64,000 bases of DNA from Azospirillum sp. (GCA_016124535.1 WGNK01000031.1:1-64000), one strand, 5' to 3'; shown: positions 27,166 through 37,000, counted from the stretch's first letter. Translations and numbers: made by a program. Notes: a model not told the origin generated them from the sequence alone.

Positions 27166-27666
27166 TCAGGGGGCACGCGGCATCATCGCGGCCATGCCCC
27201 GGCTTTCCCGCCTCGCCGCCATGCCGCGCTGGTTCGACTCGCGTTCGCCGCGGCCCCAGCGCTCGGCCGAATTCCCCGGACCGCCCCAGCGCCCGGGCTC
27301 CGCCAGGACCAGGCCCCGCTCGGCCGCGCGCTGGCGCAGTTGGCCCCATTTCTGTTCGCGAATCTGCGCTCGCTCCTGGGCCGTGGTCGCCCCGCGCATC
27401 GCCTGGCGATAGGCTTGGCGATCCTGGGGCGTCATCAGGTCCCGCGGCCGCACCGTCTTGGTCTCCGCGGCCCGAGTCTCTGTCGCCCGAGTCTCTGTCG
27501 CCCGAGTCTCTGTCGCCCTGGTTTCCGCTGCCGCTCGCTCCGGTGCCGCCACCTGCCGGGCCGGTGCTGGCTGGGCCGGCGCCTGTTGGGCGGTCACGGG
27601 CGTGGCGGCAGTCACCAGCACGGCCGCCAAGGCCAGCATAGAGATCCCGCCTGTCATCTTTGCCAT
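27166..27666 (-). CDS. Exported repeat-containing protein of unknown function
   Basis: 166 residues. A signal peptide (cut near PVTAQ) is followed by an Ala/Pro/Gln-rich stretch, a run of four or more ETRAT units, and a basic helical region rich in Arg and Gln (DRQAYRQAMRGATTAQERAQ). The start at 27666 has GAGGACATCGAC upstream; an earlier Met at 27690 is less likely. The function is not known. Similar low-complexity exported proteins are common in this class and their conservation is low. Confidence 0.55.
   Translation of the reverse strand: MAKMTGGISMLALAAVLVTAATPVTAQQAPAQPAPARQVAAPERAAAETRATETRATETRATETRAAETKTVRPRDLMTPQDRQAYRQAMRGATTAQERAQIREQKWGQLRQRAAERGLVLAEPGRWGGPGNSAERWGRGERESNQRGMAARRESRGMAAMMPRAP
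27461..27520 (+). repeat. Four 15-bp tandem repeats inside the ETRAT protein gene
   Basis: GTCTCTGTCGCCCGA or close variants occur four times in a row; on the coding strand each unit gives ETRAT or ETRAA. Multiples of three keep the frame. Confidence 0.88.
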
Positions 27667-28001
27667 GTCGATGTCCTCGATGGTGGGCAAATGATCGGCC
27701 TGCAGCCTGCCGATTACCGACGGGCCGCGACCCTGTTGCAGAGGATTGGGCCGGCAGGCTCGGAGTAAAACCGCAAAACCATCAACGCAGCCCTACTGGC
27801 TCGACATCGCGCCGTCGAGACCACCGGCTCGCCAAGACCAGAGATCGTTTGATTTGCGATGATATTCTGCGTGATCGAATGAATATTTTGTCATTTTACC
27901 AGGTTTATCGGCTACCAGGATTACCGGTCACCAGGGTTACCGGGCGGCAGAGCCGACGGAGTCCGGCACGGTGACATCGCCAGCCGGTGCGACGCCGGTG
28001 C
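27667..28001. other. Intergenic region with tandem 16-bp repeats
   Basis: 335 bases between two genes on the minus strand. The stretch from about 27840 to 27900 is AT-rich and likely holds the promoter of the ETRAT gene. Three 16-bp repeats follow (separate entry). No gene is supported. Confidence 0.5.
27898..27945 (+). repeat. Three imperfect 16-bp tandem repeats
   Basis: Three units with consensus TACCAGGATTACCGGT follow each other exactly. The differences are at four or five positions. They contain no hairpin of note and lie 57 bases behind the stop of the SDR gene. Confidence 0.65.
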
Positions 28002-28763
28002 TCAGGCCTTGCGCGGGAAGCCTCTCATCAGGCGGTCGGTCAGGCCGGGCGACAGCACGCCCAGCAGCCAGGCGACGGCATAGGTCGGCCACGGAAACGC
28101 GATGCGGGCGCGATTGCGTGCCAGGCCGCGTCGGATGATTCGGGCGGCGCGATCGGCATCCATCAGAAGCGGCATGGCGAAGCGATTGACCGCGGTCATC
28201 GGGGTCTCGATATAGCCGGGGCAGATCACCGACACCTCGACCCCCTCCGCCGCCAGCTCGACCCGCAAGGCCTCGCCGTACAGCCGCACCGCCGCCTTGG
28301 TCGCACAATAGGCCGCGGACCCCGGCAGGCCGCGGAACGCCGCCAGCGAGCTCATCAACGCGATCTGGCCGCCGCGCCGCGCCCGCAACGCCGGAATCAG
28401 CGGCAGCACGGTATTCAGCAGCCCGTCGAGATTGGTTTCGAAGACCGCGCGCACCCGTGCCTCGCCCTCTTTGCCCGAGGCGGTGCCCAGGGAGATTCCG
28501 GCATTGGCAACCACCAGGTCGACCGGCGACCACTCGTCGATCCCGACCAACCAATCGGCGATATCGGCCCGCTGGCGCAGGTCCAGCACCCCGGTCCGGG
28601 TTTCCGCCCCGGCCCCGCGGCAAGCCGCGGCGACCGCAGCCAGTCTTCCGGCATCCCGACCGGTCAGCGCCAGACGGATGCCCGGCGCGGCATAGGCCCG
28701 TGCCAGTGCCGCGCCGAGTCCGCTCGAGGCGCCGGTGATTACGATCGTCTTCGGCTCGCGCAT
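28002..28763 (-). CDS. Short-chain dehydrogenase/reductase
   Basis: 253 residues. Classical SDR: cofactor motif TGASSGLG at 10-17, NAG near 87-89, catalytic Ser139, Tyr152 and Lys156 (YCATK), and Asn111. No acidic residue after strand 2 in the NAD position (LTGRDAGRL), which favours NADP. The C terminus (TYAVAWLLGVLSPGL) is hydrophobic and may associate with the membrane. Substrate unknown. Divergent from yicC. Confidence 0.88.
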   Translation of the reverse strand: MREPKTIVITGASSGLGAALARAYAAPGIRLALTGRDAGRLAAVAAACRGAGAETRTGVLDLRQRADIADWLVGIDEWSPVDLVVANAGISLGTASGKEGEARVRAVFETNLDGLLNTVLPLIPALRARRGGQIALMSSLAAFRGLPGSAAYCATKAAVRLYGEALRVELAAEGVEVSVICPGYIETPMTAVNRFAMPLLMDADRAARIIRRGLARNRARIAFPWPTYAVAWLLGVLSPGLTDRLMRGFPRKA

Positions 28764-28888
28764 CGTTTGTCGTCCCCTGCCCTAACGCCAACTGCCCAAC
28801 CGGCATCTGGCCACGGCCAACCCTTGTTGACCGCGCCCGCCATCGGTATAACTCGGGGCTCCGTCACAATCGAAACCAAAGAGGTCGC

Positions 28889-29785
28889 GTGGCCAATCGC
28901 AAATCCGTTTCCAGCATGACCGGCTTCGCCCGCGCCCAGGGCCAGGATTGCGGCTGCAGCTGGACCATCGAGATCAAGAGCGTCAACGGCCGCAATCTCG
29001 ACATCCGCTGTCGCCTGCCCACCGGCTTCGACGTGCTGGAAGCGGCCGCCCGCAGCGAGATCGGGCAACGCCTGAAACGCGGCAATGTCTCGCTGACGCT
29101 CACCCTTAACCGGCTGTCCGGCGCCAGCCAGTTCCGGATCAACCATGAGCTGATCGCCCAGATCGCCGAACTGGCGCGCAAGGAGATCGACGGCTTCGAT
29201 CCCACCCTGCTTCGCCTCGACACCATCTTGTCGGTCCGTGGCGTGGTCGAGCCGGTCGAGGACGCCGAGTCCACCCCGCGCGAGGCGCTGGAGGCGGTCC
29301 TCGGGCGCGGCCTGATCCAGGCGCTGCAGCGCCTGCAGGAGGCGCGCGCCGCCGAGGGCGCCCGGCTGGCGACGGTACTGGAACGCCAGCTCGGCGAAAT
29401 CGCCGCCCTGGTCGAGGCCGCCCGCAACGCCGCCGCGACCCAGCCGGCAACCCTCAAAGAACGCCTGCGCGCCCAGGTCGCAGCGCTGCTCGACGCCGTC
29501 CCCGCCCTGTCCGAGGAGCGGCTGGCCCACGAGGCCGCGATCCTGATTGCCCGTGGCGATGTCCGCGAAGAACTGGATCGCCTGGTCGCCCATGTCGCGG
29601 CGGCCCGCGACCTGCTGGCCGAAGCGGCCGCGATCGGCCGCCGCTTCGACTTCCTGTGCCAGGAATTCAACCGCGAAGCCAACACCCTCTGCTCGAAATC
29701 CTCCGACGTCGAACTGACCCGGATCGGTCTGGCGCTCAAGGCCGCGATCGAGCAACTGCGCGAGCAGGTCCAGAACATCGAGTAG
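28889..29785 (+). CDS. YicC family endoribonuclease-like protein
   Basis: 298 residues. Has the family opening SSMTGFARAQG, then EIKSVNGRNLDIRCRLP, and a C-terminal DUF1732-type domain ending DVELTRIGLALKAAIEQLREQVQNIE. Members degrade small RNAs in enterobacteria; in alphaproteobacteria the role is less clear. In many relatives the gene sits next to gmk, which is absent here. GTG start with GAGG upstream. Confidence 0.88.
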   Translation: MANRKSVSSMTGFARAQGQDCGCSWTIEIKSVNGRNLDIRCRLPTGFDVLEAAARSEIGQRLKRGNVSLTLTLNRLSGASQFRINHELIAQIAELARKEIDGFDPTLLRLDTILSVRGVVEPVEDAESTPREALEAVLGRGLIQALQRLQEARAAEGARLATVLERQLGEIAALVEAARNAAATQPATLKERLRAQVAALLDAVPALSEERLAHEAAILIARGDVREELDRLVAHVAAARDLLAEAAAIGRRFDFLCQEFNREANTLCSKSSDVELTRIGLALKAAIEQLREQVQNIE

Positions 29786-29983
29786 CGCACCGCCGAAGGG
29801 GTGCCACAGCCCCCTCCCCGGACCCCTGAAGGCCCCGTCGACCGGTGATCCCAACCACCGCAGGCGCGTGCGCCCAACGCTCCTTCGGCCGCCTCCCCCC
29901 TGTTCCGAAAGCGTTCGGCTTACCGGACCGTCCTGATCCGCATCACGCGATCCTGCGGTGCCGTAGCCGGCCGCGGTCCGGCC

Positions 29984-30694
29984 TCAGATGGTTCTGTCGA
30001 AGAAGATCGTCGAGAGCCCCGCCCTGATCCGGTAGAGCTGCGCCGGCCGGTTGCTGGCCAGACGGAATTCCCCCGGCACCGCCTCCAGGAACTCGGCCTC
30101 CGCGATCCGTCGGCGAAACTGGGATTTGTCCATCGGCCGGCCAAGAATTTGCTCGTAGACCCGCTGCAGGTCGGTGAGGGTGAAGCACGGCGGCATCAGG
30201 TGGACCGGCAGAGAGGTGTATTCCACCTTGTTTCGGATCCGCGTCACCGCCGCGGCCAGGATGCGCGTGTGATCGAAAGCCAGCGCCGGCTCGACGCCTG
30301 ACCCCGCAACCGGCCACCAGGCCACCGAGTCCGCGTTCGCACCCTTGCTGAGCATCATACCTTCGGACGCGATCAGGGCGACGTAGGCGAAGGTCACAGT
30401 CCAGCCGCGGGGATCCCGCCGACGGTCGCCGAAGCCCTGGAGTTGTTCGACATAGGGCGCCGCGATCCCGGCCTTGACCCCGAGAATCCGCCGGGCCGCA
30501 GCCTCCAGGTCGTCATCCTCCTCGGGATGGATGTAGCCGCCGACCAGCGCCCAGTCGCCCCGGAACGGTTCGGCTGCCCGCTTCATCAGCAGTGTTTGGA
30601 GCCCCCCGTCCTTCAGCGTCAGGATCACCACGTCGACCGTCACCAGTGGTCGCAGGAAATCCGTCTCTGCCGTCATGTCCCGGTTCCCGGTCAT
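29984..30694 (-). CDS. NrtR-like transcriptional regulator with degenerate Nudix domain
   Basis: 236 residues. The N-terminal Nudix fold (about 18-150) opens VTVDVVILTLKDGGLQTLLMKR. A winged-helix region follows (about 160-230: FTLTDLQRVYEQILGRPMDKSQFRRRI). The Nudix box begins GGYIHPEEDDDL, but the catalytic REUxEE core reads RRILGV, so the metal-binding glutamates are missing. This is the pattern of NrtR regulators, which sense NAD-related ADP-ribose compounds instead of hydrolysing them. It is divergent from the SPFH and NAD-kinase-like genes, which are the obvious targets. The targeting is inference. Confidence 0.85.
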   Translation of the reverse strand: MTGNRDMTAETDFLRPLVTVDVVILTLKDGGLQTLLMKRAAEPFRGDWALVGGYIHPEEDDDLEAAARRILGVKAGIAAPYVEQLQGFGDRRRDPRGWTVTFAYVALIASEGMMLSKGANADSVAWWPVAGSGVEPALAFDHTRILAAAVTRIRNKVEYTSLPVHLMPPCFTLTDLQRVYEQILGRPMDKSQFRRRIAEAEFLEAVPGEFRLASNRPAQLYRIRAGLSTIFFDRTI

Positions 30695-30750
30695 TGCCGT
30701 CCGCTCCGTCGGCGGTGGCGCAGTCTAGCGCCGCGCCTTCTTCGTGGCAA

Positions 30751-30777
30751 TACGCAACTAACTTCGTTGATATTTGC
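30751..30777. promoter_or_regulatory. Possible regulator site between NrtR-like and SPFH genes
   Basis: An AT-rich stretch in the 144-base divergent gap contains an AAC-TTC-GTT dyad near its middle with outer GCAA and TTGC half-sites that are slightly off register. It is a candidate operator for the adjacent regulator; the symmetry is imperfect. Confidence 0.25.
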
Positions 30778-30838
30778 TACTAAGAGGGCCATATCAGCGT
30801 TCCGGGGGATCGCCCGGACCACAGCCTCGGAGGCCTCC

Positions 30839-31867
30839 ATGTTCGGACTGAATTTCATCAAGACCCAGCCGACCCATTACGTGATCGCGTTCCGCGGCGG
30901 CAGACCGGTGCGGGAAGGACCGGGACTGTCGATCGTCTACTTCGTACCGACCACCGCCCTGGTGGTGGTACCGACCGGGAGCATCAGCGAAGCCTTCATG
31001 TTCGAGGAGACCACCGCCGACTTTCAGGCGGTAACCATCCAGGGCCAGTTGGTCTACCGAATCGCCGAACCGCGCCGGACCGCCGAACTGCTCGACTTTT
31101 CGGTGGACAATCGCGGCCGCCATGTCTCCGAGGACCCCCAGAAGCTTTCCCAGCGCCTGATCGACAAGGCGCGGGTAGCGGTCATGACCGAGGTCCGGAC
31201 GATGGCCCTGACCGATACCCTGGTCCGCGGCGACCGCCTTGTGGCGCAAGCCACCGAGGCCTTGCGCGGCGACGGGATGGTCGCCGCCCTGGGTGTCGAG
31301 GTGCTTGGCCTGTCGATACTGGCGGTCCGGCCCAAGCCGGAAACGGCGCGTGCGCTGGAGGCCGAGGTCCGGGAGGCGCTGCTGCGCCGGGCCGACGAGG
31401 CGACCTATGCCCGGCGCAACGCCGCGGTGGACCAGGAACGCGCCATCAAGGAGAACGAACTACAGACCGAGATCGCGATCGAGCACAAGCGCCGCCAGGT
31501 CAAGGAGGCGCAGATGGAAGCGGACCGGGCGGTGCGGGAACGGCGCCGGCAGATCGAGCGGGAGGAACTGGACGGCGAAGTGGCGCAGGAGGAACGCCGC
31601 AGCGATCTGGTCGGACTGGCCGCGGCGAACGCGCGCCAGGAAGCCGACACCAAGGCCTATGCGATCGATGCCGTGATGAAGGCGTTCTCGGCTGCCGATA
31701 CCCGAGTCCTCCAGGCGCTGACCAGCGTCGGGCTGGAACCCGGCCAACTGATGGCCATGGCTTTCCGCGAGATCGCCGGCAACGCCGACAAGATCGGCCA
31801 GCTCAACATCTCGCCCGACCTGCTGCGGGAGATCATGGGCAAGGAGGACGCTCGCCATGGCCGATGA
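30839..31867 (+). CDS. SPFH (band 7) domain protein with coiled-coil tail
   Basis: 342 residues. The SPFH domain covers about 20-190, with the pattern VTIQGQLVYRIAEP and VEVLGLSILAVRP. It is followed by a charged helical region of about 100 residues (roughly 195-290) rich in Glu, Arg and Gln, a flotillin-like coiled coil. A short conserved-looking tail ends with NISPDLLREIMG. There is no N-terminal membrane segment, unlike classic stomatins, so membrane contact may be peripheral. GGAGG precedes the ATG. The stop overlaps the start of the NAD-kinase-like gene by 11 bases. Confidence 0.87.
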   Translation: MFGLNFIKTQPTHYVIAFRGGRPVREGPGLSIVYFVPTTALVVVPTGSISEAFMFEETTADFQAVTIQGQLVYRIAEPRRTAELLDFSVDNRGRHVSEDPQKLSQRLIDKARVAVMTEVRTMALTDTLVRGDRLVAQATEALRGDGMVAALGVEVLGLSILAVRPKPETARALEAEVREALLRRADEATYARRNAAVDQERAIKENELQTEIAIEHKRRQVKEAQMEADRAVRERRRQIEREELDGEVAQEERRSDLVGLAAANARQEADTKAYAIDAVMKAFSAADTRVLQALTSVGLEPGQLMAMAFREIAGNADKIGQLNISPDLLREIMGKEDARHGR

Positions 31868-32804
31868 CCTGAACCGAAAGATCGTGTTGGTGGTGCGGCC
31901 GACCCGGCTCGACGAACTGGTCGCCCGTTACAACACCGTCGACCAGGCGCGCTTTTACGTCGAACACCTGGGTGCGGATTTTTCCGACTATCTTTGCGAA
32001 CACCAGCTCTACCGCGCCGCGATGAGCGAGGCCGAGGAGATCTTGCGCGATTTCGGCCTCGTCCAGCGCCTGGACCGGCGATTCCTGCCGAATTTCCTGT
32101 TCGGCCCCGAGGACGGCGTAGTCGTCCTCGGGCAGGACGGACTGGTCGCCAATACCCTCAAATATCTGAGCGGCCAGCGCGTGATCGCGGTCAATCCCGA
32201 CCCTCGGCGCTGGGACGGCGTGCTCCTGCCGTTCCGGGTCGACGACCTTGGTCGGATCATGCGCGACGAGCGCGCCGGCAGGCGGTCGACCAAGCTGGTC
32301 ACCATGGCGGAGGCGGTGCTCAATACCGGTGAGCGCCTGCTGGCGGTCAACGACTTGTTCATCGGGCGGCGGACCCATGCTTCGGCGCGCTACCAGGTCC
32401 GGGTCGGGGATCGGGAGGAGGTGCAGTCTTCCAGCGGCGTGATCGTCTCGACCGGGCTCGGCTCGACCGGATGGCTGAAGAGCCTCTATGCCGGGTGGAG
32501 TGCGGCAACCCGCATGCTGCTCGGTCCCGAGGCGGCGCCCGCGACGCCGCCGGCGGCCCCGTGCTTCCCGTGGGATGCCGACCGCCTGCACTGGTTCGTG
32601 CGCGAGCCGTTTCCGAGCAAGACCTCCGGAACCGATCTGGTGGTCGGCTGGCTCGCGGCGAAAGAGAGTCTCTGCCTGATTTCGCAGATGCCGGAGGACG
32701 GGGTGATCTTCAGCGACGGTATCGAGGCCGACTGGTTGAGCTTCGGCAGCGGCGCAAAGGTCGTGGTCTCGCTCGCCGAAGCCCGCGGTGTCCTGGTGAC
32801 CTGA
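31857..32804 (+). CDS. NAD-kinase-like protein
   Basis: 315 residues. The NAD kinase / diacylglycerol kinase fold is recognisable. The GGDG motif appears as GQDG (residues 92-95), ND is at 165-166, and the hallmark SSSGVIVSTGLGSTGW lies at 191-206. The canonical Gly-Gly pair is altered, and the N-terminal 80 residues are longer than in standard NadK. Activity is possible, but a regulatory or different phosphotransfer role cannot be excluded. It overlaps the SPFH gene and faces the NrtR-like regulator, so these three look like one module linked to NAD(P) balance at the membrane. Confidence 0.82.
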   Translation: MADDLNRKIVLVVRPTRLDELVARYNTVDQARFYVEHLGADFSDYLCEHQLYRAAMSEAEEILRDFGLVQRLDRRFLPNFLFGPEDGVVVLGQDGLVANTLKYLSGQRVIAVNPDPRRWDGVLLPFRVDDLGRIMRDERAGRRSTKLVTMAEAVLNTGERLLAVNDLFIGRRTHASARYQVRVGDREEVQSSSGVIVSTGLGSTGWLKSLYAGWSAATRMLLGPEAAPATPPAAPCFPWDADRLHWFVREPFPSKTSGTDLVVGWLAAKESLCLISQMPEDGVIFSDGIEADWLSFGSGAKVVVSLAEARGVLVT

Positions 32805-32942
32805 GCCCTGGCATGTCGGTCGGCGCGCGCCCTGCCCCCCCGCCCGCGGCAACCGGCTTTCGCCGCAACAAACCTCACGGTGGTTGAGAGCACATGGAAT
32901 CAGGGCCTTGCACCGATCAAAATCCTGCCGCAAAACAGCCCG

Positions 32943-33509
32943 ATGTTGATCGGCTATGCCCGCGTGTCCACCGATGACCAGAATCTCGGCCTTCAGCGCG
33001 ACGCGCTGAACGCGGCGGGCTGTGAGCGGCTTTTCGAGGATCAAGGGGTTTCCGGCACGATCCGCGCCCGTCCCGGCCTCGACGCGGCACTGGCCAGTCT
33101 CACGGATGGCGACACGCTGGTGGTGTGGAAGCTCGACCGGCTGGGCCGGTCGCTGCCCCACCTGATCGAAACCCTCGCCGCCCTCGGCACGCGCGGCATC
33201 GGCTTCCGCTCGCTGTCGGAATCCATCGACACCGGCTCGGCCAGCGGCCGGCTGCTGTTCCATCTCATGGGAGCACTGGCCGAGTTCGAGCGCGCCTTGA
33301 TCGCCGAGCGCACCTCTGCGGGCCTCAAGGCCGCCAGGCAACGCGGCGTCCGCCTGGGGCGGCGCAAATCCCTGTCGGCGGCACAGGTCGCCCATGCCCG
33401 GCTGCTGCTCGATGGCGGCGAACGCGCATCCGCGGTCGCCCGCTCGCTCAACGTCTCCCGGTCAACGCTCTATCGGGCGCTCAACGGCAGCGCGGATCGC
33501 CTCACCTGA
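32943..33509 (+). CDS. Serine recombinase (resolvase/invertase family)
   Basis: 188 residues. Resolvase N-terminal domain with catalytic Ser9 in GYARVSTDDQ, then ERLFEDQGVSG, LVVWKLDRLGRSLPHLI and GALAEFERALIAERTSAGL. The C-terminal helix-turn-helix follows (ARSLNVSRSTLYRAL). Full length for Tn3-type resolvases or invertases of plasmids and transposons. The start at 32943 opens exactly on the domain. No transposase lies beside it; the material to the right is broken (next entries), so it marks a decayed mobile element. Confidence 0.92.
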   Translation: MLIGYARVSTDDQNLGLQRDALNAAGCERLFEDQGVSGTIRARPGLDAALASLTDGDTLVVWKLDRLGRSLPHLIETLAALGTRGIGFRSLSESIDTGSASGRLLFHLMGALAEFERALIAERTSAGLKAARQRGVRLGRRKSLSAAQVAHARLLLDGGERASAVARSLNVSRSTLYRALNGSADRLT

Positions 33510-33688
33510 ACGGCAAGCCTCCCGTCTTCAGGCGGCATCCAATTGGCTTTGCGCTCCCGCCAATGCCGGAAGGCGTCCGGCGTCATGGTCGCGCCGGTCT
33601 GCTCCTGCGCCAGCCGCCACAACGGGTCGGCCGCCATGCCGATGGTGTCCGGCCACACAACGTCCGTACCATGCTCACCGAGTCGCAC
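33470..33688 (-). pseudogene. Truncated fragment of an HTH-type (antitoxin-like) gene
   Basis: 72 codons. The first 50 residues (MRLGEHGTDVVWPDTIGM..., then WRLAQEQTGATMTPDAFRHWRER) resemble the N terminus of DUF2442/HTH proteins found beside toxin genes. The expected helix-turn-helix part is missing, and the frame continues into the 3' end of the recombinase gene, antisense to it. The resemblance is from memory of family sequences and is not certain. Confidence 0.4.
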
Positions 33689-34078
33689 CCGCCAATGTCA
33701 ATGCAAGCTGCCGATGTCAGCGTTCATACAAGGCAGAAATGTCAGCGTCGCCGCGGGTGGGTTTGTCGCGGGAGTCGATGGGAGGGAGCTGTGGGCAGCC
33801 GTCGACAGCCCTGGGTTGCCGGGCTGCCGATCGATCACCCGACCTTGAACAGCCGGCCAGCCTGGCCCTGGCGACGGGCCGCCTTCCTGTTGCGGCTTGG
33901 CGGGGGCAACGCCGGGCGAGGGGCCGAACCTTCGGGGTGCAGGACTGAAGCGGGACCGCCACACTGAAGGAAATTCAGGCGAGCATGGCTGCGGTCCTGG
34001 CTTGGACCGAACTACCTGGATCGGCGAGCCTACGACCGGCCGGAGTCTCCGCTCCGGCCCAGCCGCGAGACGCCGATC
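33510..34078. other. Junction region between recombinase and autotransporter
   Basis: Contains the broken HTH fragment, two copies of a 10-base repeat that look like insertion-sequence ends, and from about 33968 an open frame that continues in phase into the autotransporter without a start codon. No intact gene is seen. The region reads as the scar of one or more insertions or deletions. Confidence 0.5.
33714..33748 (+). repeat. Direct repeat resembling an insertion-sequence terminus
   Basis: ATGTCAGCGT occurs at 33714-33723 and 33739-33748, and a related ATGTCAATGC lies about 20 bases further left. Multiple short terminal repeats of this kind are typical of IS21-family ends, which would fit a remnant; no istA or istB sequence remains in the window. 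Confidence 0.35.
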
Positions 34079-37000
34079 ATGGACATGCTTGCCCAGGATT
34101 TTCCGGCCTATATCGAGCTGCAGCGCGATATCGTGGTCAATTCGATCCTGTGGACCCCGACGGCGCAGATCATGGCCGCCGATTTCGGTTTCGAGGGCAT
34201 CATCGGCGTGCCCGGATTCAACTCGGTCGAGACCATCGGGGCGGCGATCGCCGCCGGCGCGGGGGTCAATCTCGACTACGCCGCCCTGGTGCCGACGCCG
34301 CCCTTGCGCAACATCGCGCCGGCAACCTCGGTCCTCGGCACGGCATCGGCCGGGTTCGGCGCCTTCGTCACCCTGGCCGACGCCCTGCCGATCGAGGTCA
34401 GCTGGCCCCTGCTGCCGAGCACGGTATCGCCGACCGACATCGCGATCACGCTGAACACCGGCGACGTGGTGACGCCCCAGGCGGCCGCGCTCAATCCCAA
34501 CTACGACTACAACGAGCGCCACGTCATCGTCGTGTTCGGGCAATTCGGCAACCGGCTGACCCCGGGCACGCCGGGCGCGATCTACCCGGTCTCGGTCAGC
34601 TTCGTCGATGACGGCACGCCGCTCCAGGCGATCGGACCCAACGGCCCGCTGTCGCTGGTCGGGCTCTCGGCGTCCAGCGTCTCCCCTTATGCCAATGGCC
34701 CAAGGCTGCTCGGCGCGCGGCTGACCCGCTACTCGTCGGTCGGCGACTATGCCCCGCAGAACCTCAGCAACAATGCGCCCAACGATGGCGCCACGCTCTA
34801 CGGCAACGACGCCGCCTATCGGCTGCGCCTGTTCACCAATGCCGGATTCTCGCCCGACGGCGTCAGCCCGATCCTGCCCAGCGAATTCTCCAGCTATTTC
34901 CGCCTGGCCGCAACCGACGCCAACGGCCAGCCGGTGACCCTGACCCAGACCGGCGTCGATTACGACCTCGGGACCGGGCTCGGCACCGTGCAGGTGGTGG
35001 GCCTGGCCGAACTCGGACGCGCCGCCGACGGCACCACCGTGGTCTATGGCCCCTACTACACCGAAGACCACGACAACTATGTCGATATCATCCTGAAGGG
35101 CGACGAGGCGGCGATCCGGCACCTGGTCAGCGTCGATCTCCCGACTTCGGCGGTGACCGGCTACAACGACATCTATTCGCCGGGCGGTCCCGGCCGCACG
35201 CCGACCACCGGCGTCACCTATACCGTGCCCGCCCCGGCCCAGACCATTGCGATCAGCTTCGATCTGGAAAACGCCCAGTCGGTCAGCTACGCCGCCCAGA
35301 CGGTCGCCAGCTACGATGCCGCCGACGGATTGCCGGTGGTGTTCCGCCTGCACAATGCCGCCACCACCGATACGATCTACACCGCCAGCACCAACCAGGC
35401 CGCGACCCTGCAGGGTCAGGGCTACCAGGAAAAGGGCGTCCCGTTCTCCAACGAGACCAACAGCCTGGATCTGGTCCAGGTGCGGGAGTTCTATTCGGCC
35501 GGCCAGACCGACCACCTCTACACCGCCGATGCCGCCGAGATCACCCAGCTGAGTGCCAATGGCAGCGGCTATGTCGATCAGGGCGTCGTGTTCTCGGCGA
35601 TCGGGCAAGCGGCACTGGGGGCCAGAGCGGTCTACCGCTTCCACTCGGCGAGCCTGGGCGATCACCTCTACACCCCCGACCTGTCGGAGGGCTTTACCAC
35701 CCAGGGCTACGGCTATGACGGCATCGCCTGGTACGCCGCCGCCCTGGTTCCGGGCCTCGGAACCGACGTGGTGTTCGATCGCCCGGACGACGTCCGGTTC
35801 GGCGACGCGCTCAGCGGCTCCGGCAGTCTGACCAAGCGCGGCACCGGTACGCTGACCCTGTCCGGAACCAACACCCTGACCGGCGCCACCCTGGTCGAAG
35901 CCGGGACTCTGGAGGTATCGGGGGCGCTCGCCGCCAGCGCAGTCGCGCTGGCCGCCGGCGCGACACTCAAGGGCACCGGCACCGTCGGTGCGGTCACCGC
36001 GAGCGGCCACATCGCTCCCGGTGCCTCGATCGGCACCCTCGCCGCGATCGGTACCGTCGCCTTCGGGAGCGGCGCCAGCCTTGACCTCGAAATCGACCCC
36101 GGCGCCGGCGACCGGCTCGCGGTGACCGGTGCGGTCACCATTGCCGATGCCACCCTGTCCCTGCTGCCGCAATCGGGCAGCTACACCGACGGCACCAGCT
36201 ACGACGTGATCACCGCCACCGGCGGCATCACCGGCAGTTTCGCGTCGCTGGAGACCGCCAATTCCGACCGGCTCGGCGGCCTTGTGGTCAGCACCGCCAA
36301 TCTCGGTACCCTGATGCGCCTGACCCTGGCGGCCGGAGCGACCCTGACCGCCGGCGCCGATACCGTCAGCTTCAACGGCAGCGCGGTGACCACCGACATC
36401 ATCGGGCTTGCCAGCAACGATACCCTGGCGTTCTCGAGCACCGGGAACAGCGTCGCCGCCGCCATCTCCGGCACCGGGCTGCTGACGGTGGGCACGGCGG
36501 CCGGCGCCCCGGCCGCTCTGACCTTGCTGTCGGGGGCTCAGAGCGTCGCCGCCGTCGAGGTCCGGCCCAATGCCAGCCTGTCGGTCAATTCGACGCTGAA
36601 TGCCGGCACCGTGACCGTGACCGGCACGCTCGGCGGCACCGGCACCGTGGTCGGCGCGGTGACCAACCAGGGCACGCTGGCGCCGGGCAATTCGCCGGGC
36701 ATCCTGAGCGTCGACGGCGCCATCACCAATGACGGCACCGCCGCCCGGCTGGAGATCGACATCGACGGGCCGAGTGCCGGCACCGGTGCCGGGTTTCACG
36801 ATCAGATCCGGGTGACCGGCTCACCCGGCAGCTTCACCGCCGCCGGCACCCTGGTGCCGATCACCCGCGGCATCTCGGGCGGCGCCACCAACGCCTACAC
36901 CCCCAGCCTCGGCCAGAGCTTCAGCGCAGTGACCGCGACCGGCGGCGTATTCGGGTCTTTTGCCGGCCTGACCCAGCCGGGCAGCGGCCTCCCCGCGGGC

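Noticed and set aside
33698..36799. Large minus-strand open frame antisense to the autotransporter (1033 residues)
   Set aside because: Composition is Gly/Arg/Val/Asp-rich with no motifs. The plus frame has recognisable passenger repeats and barrel.
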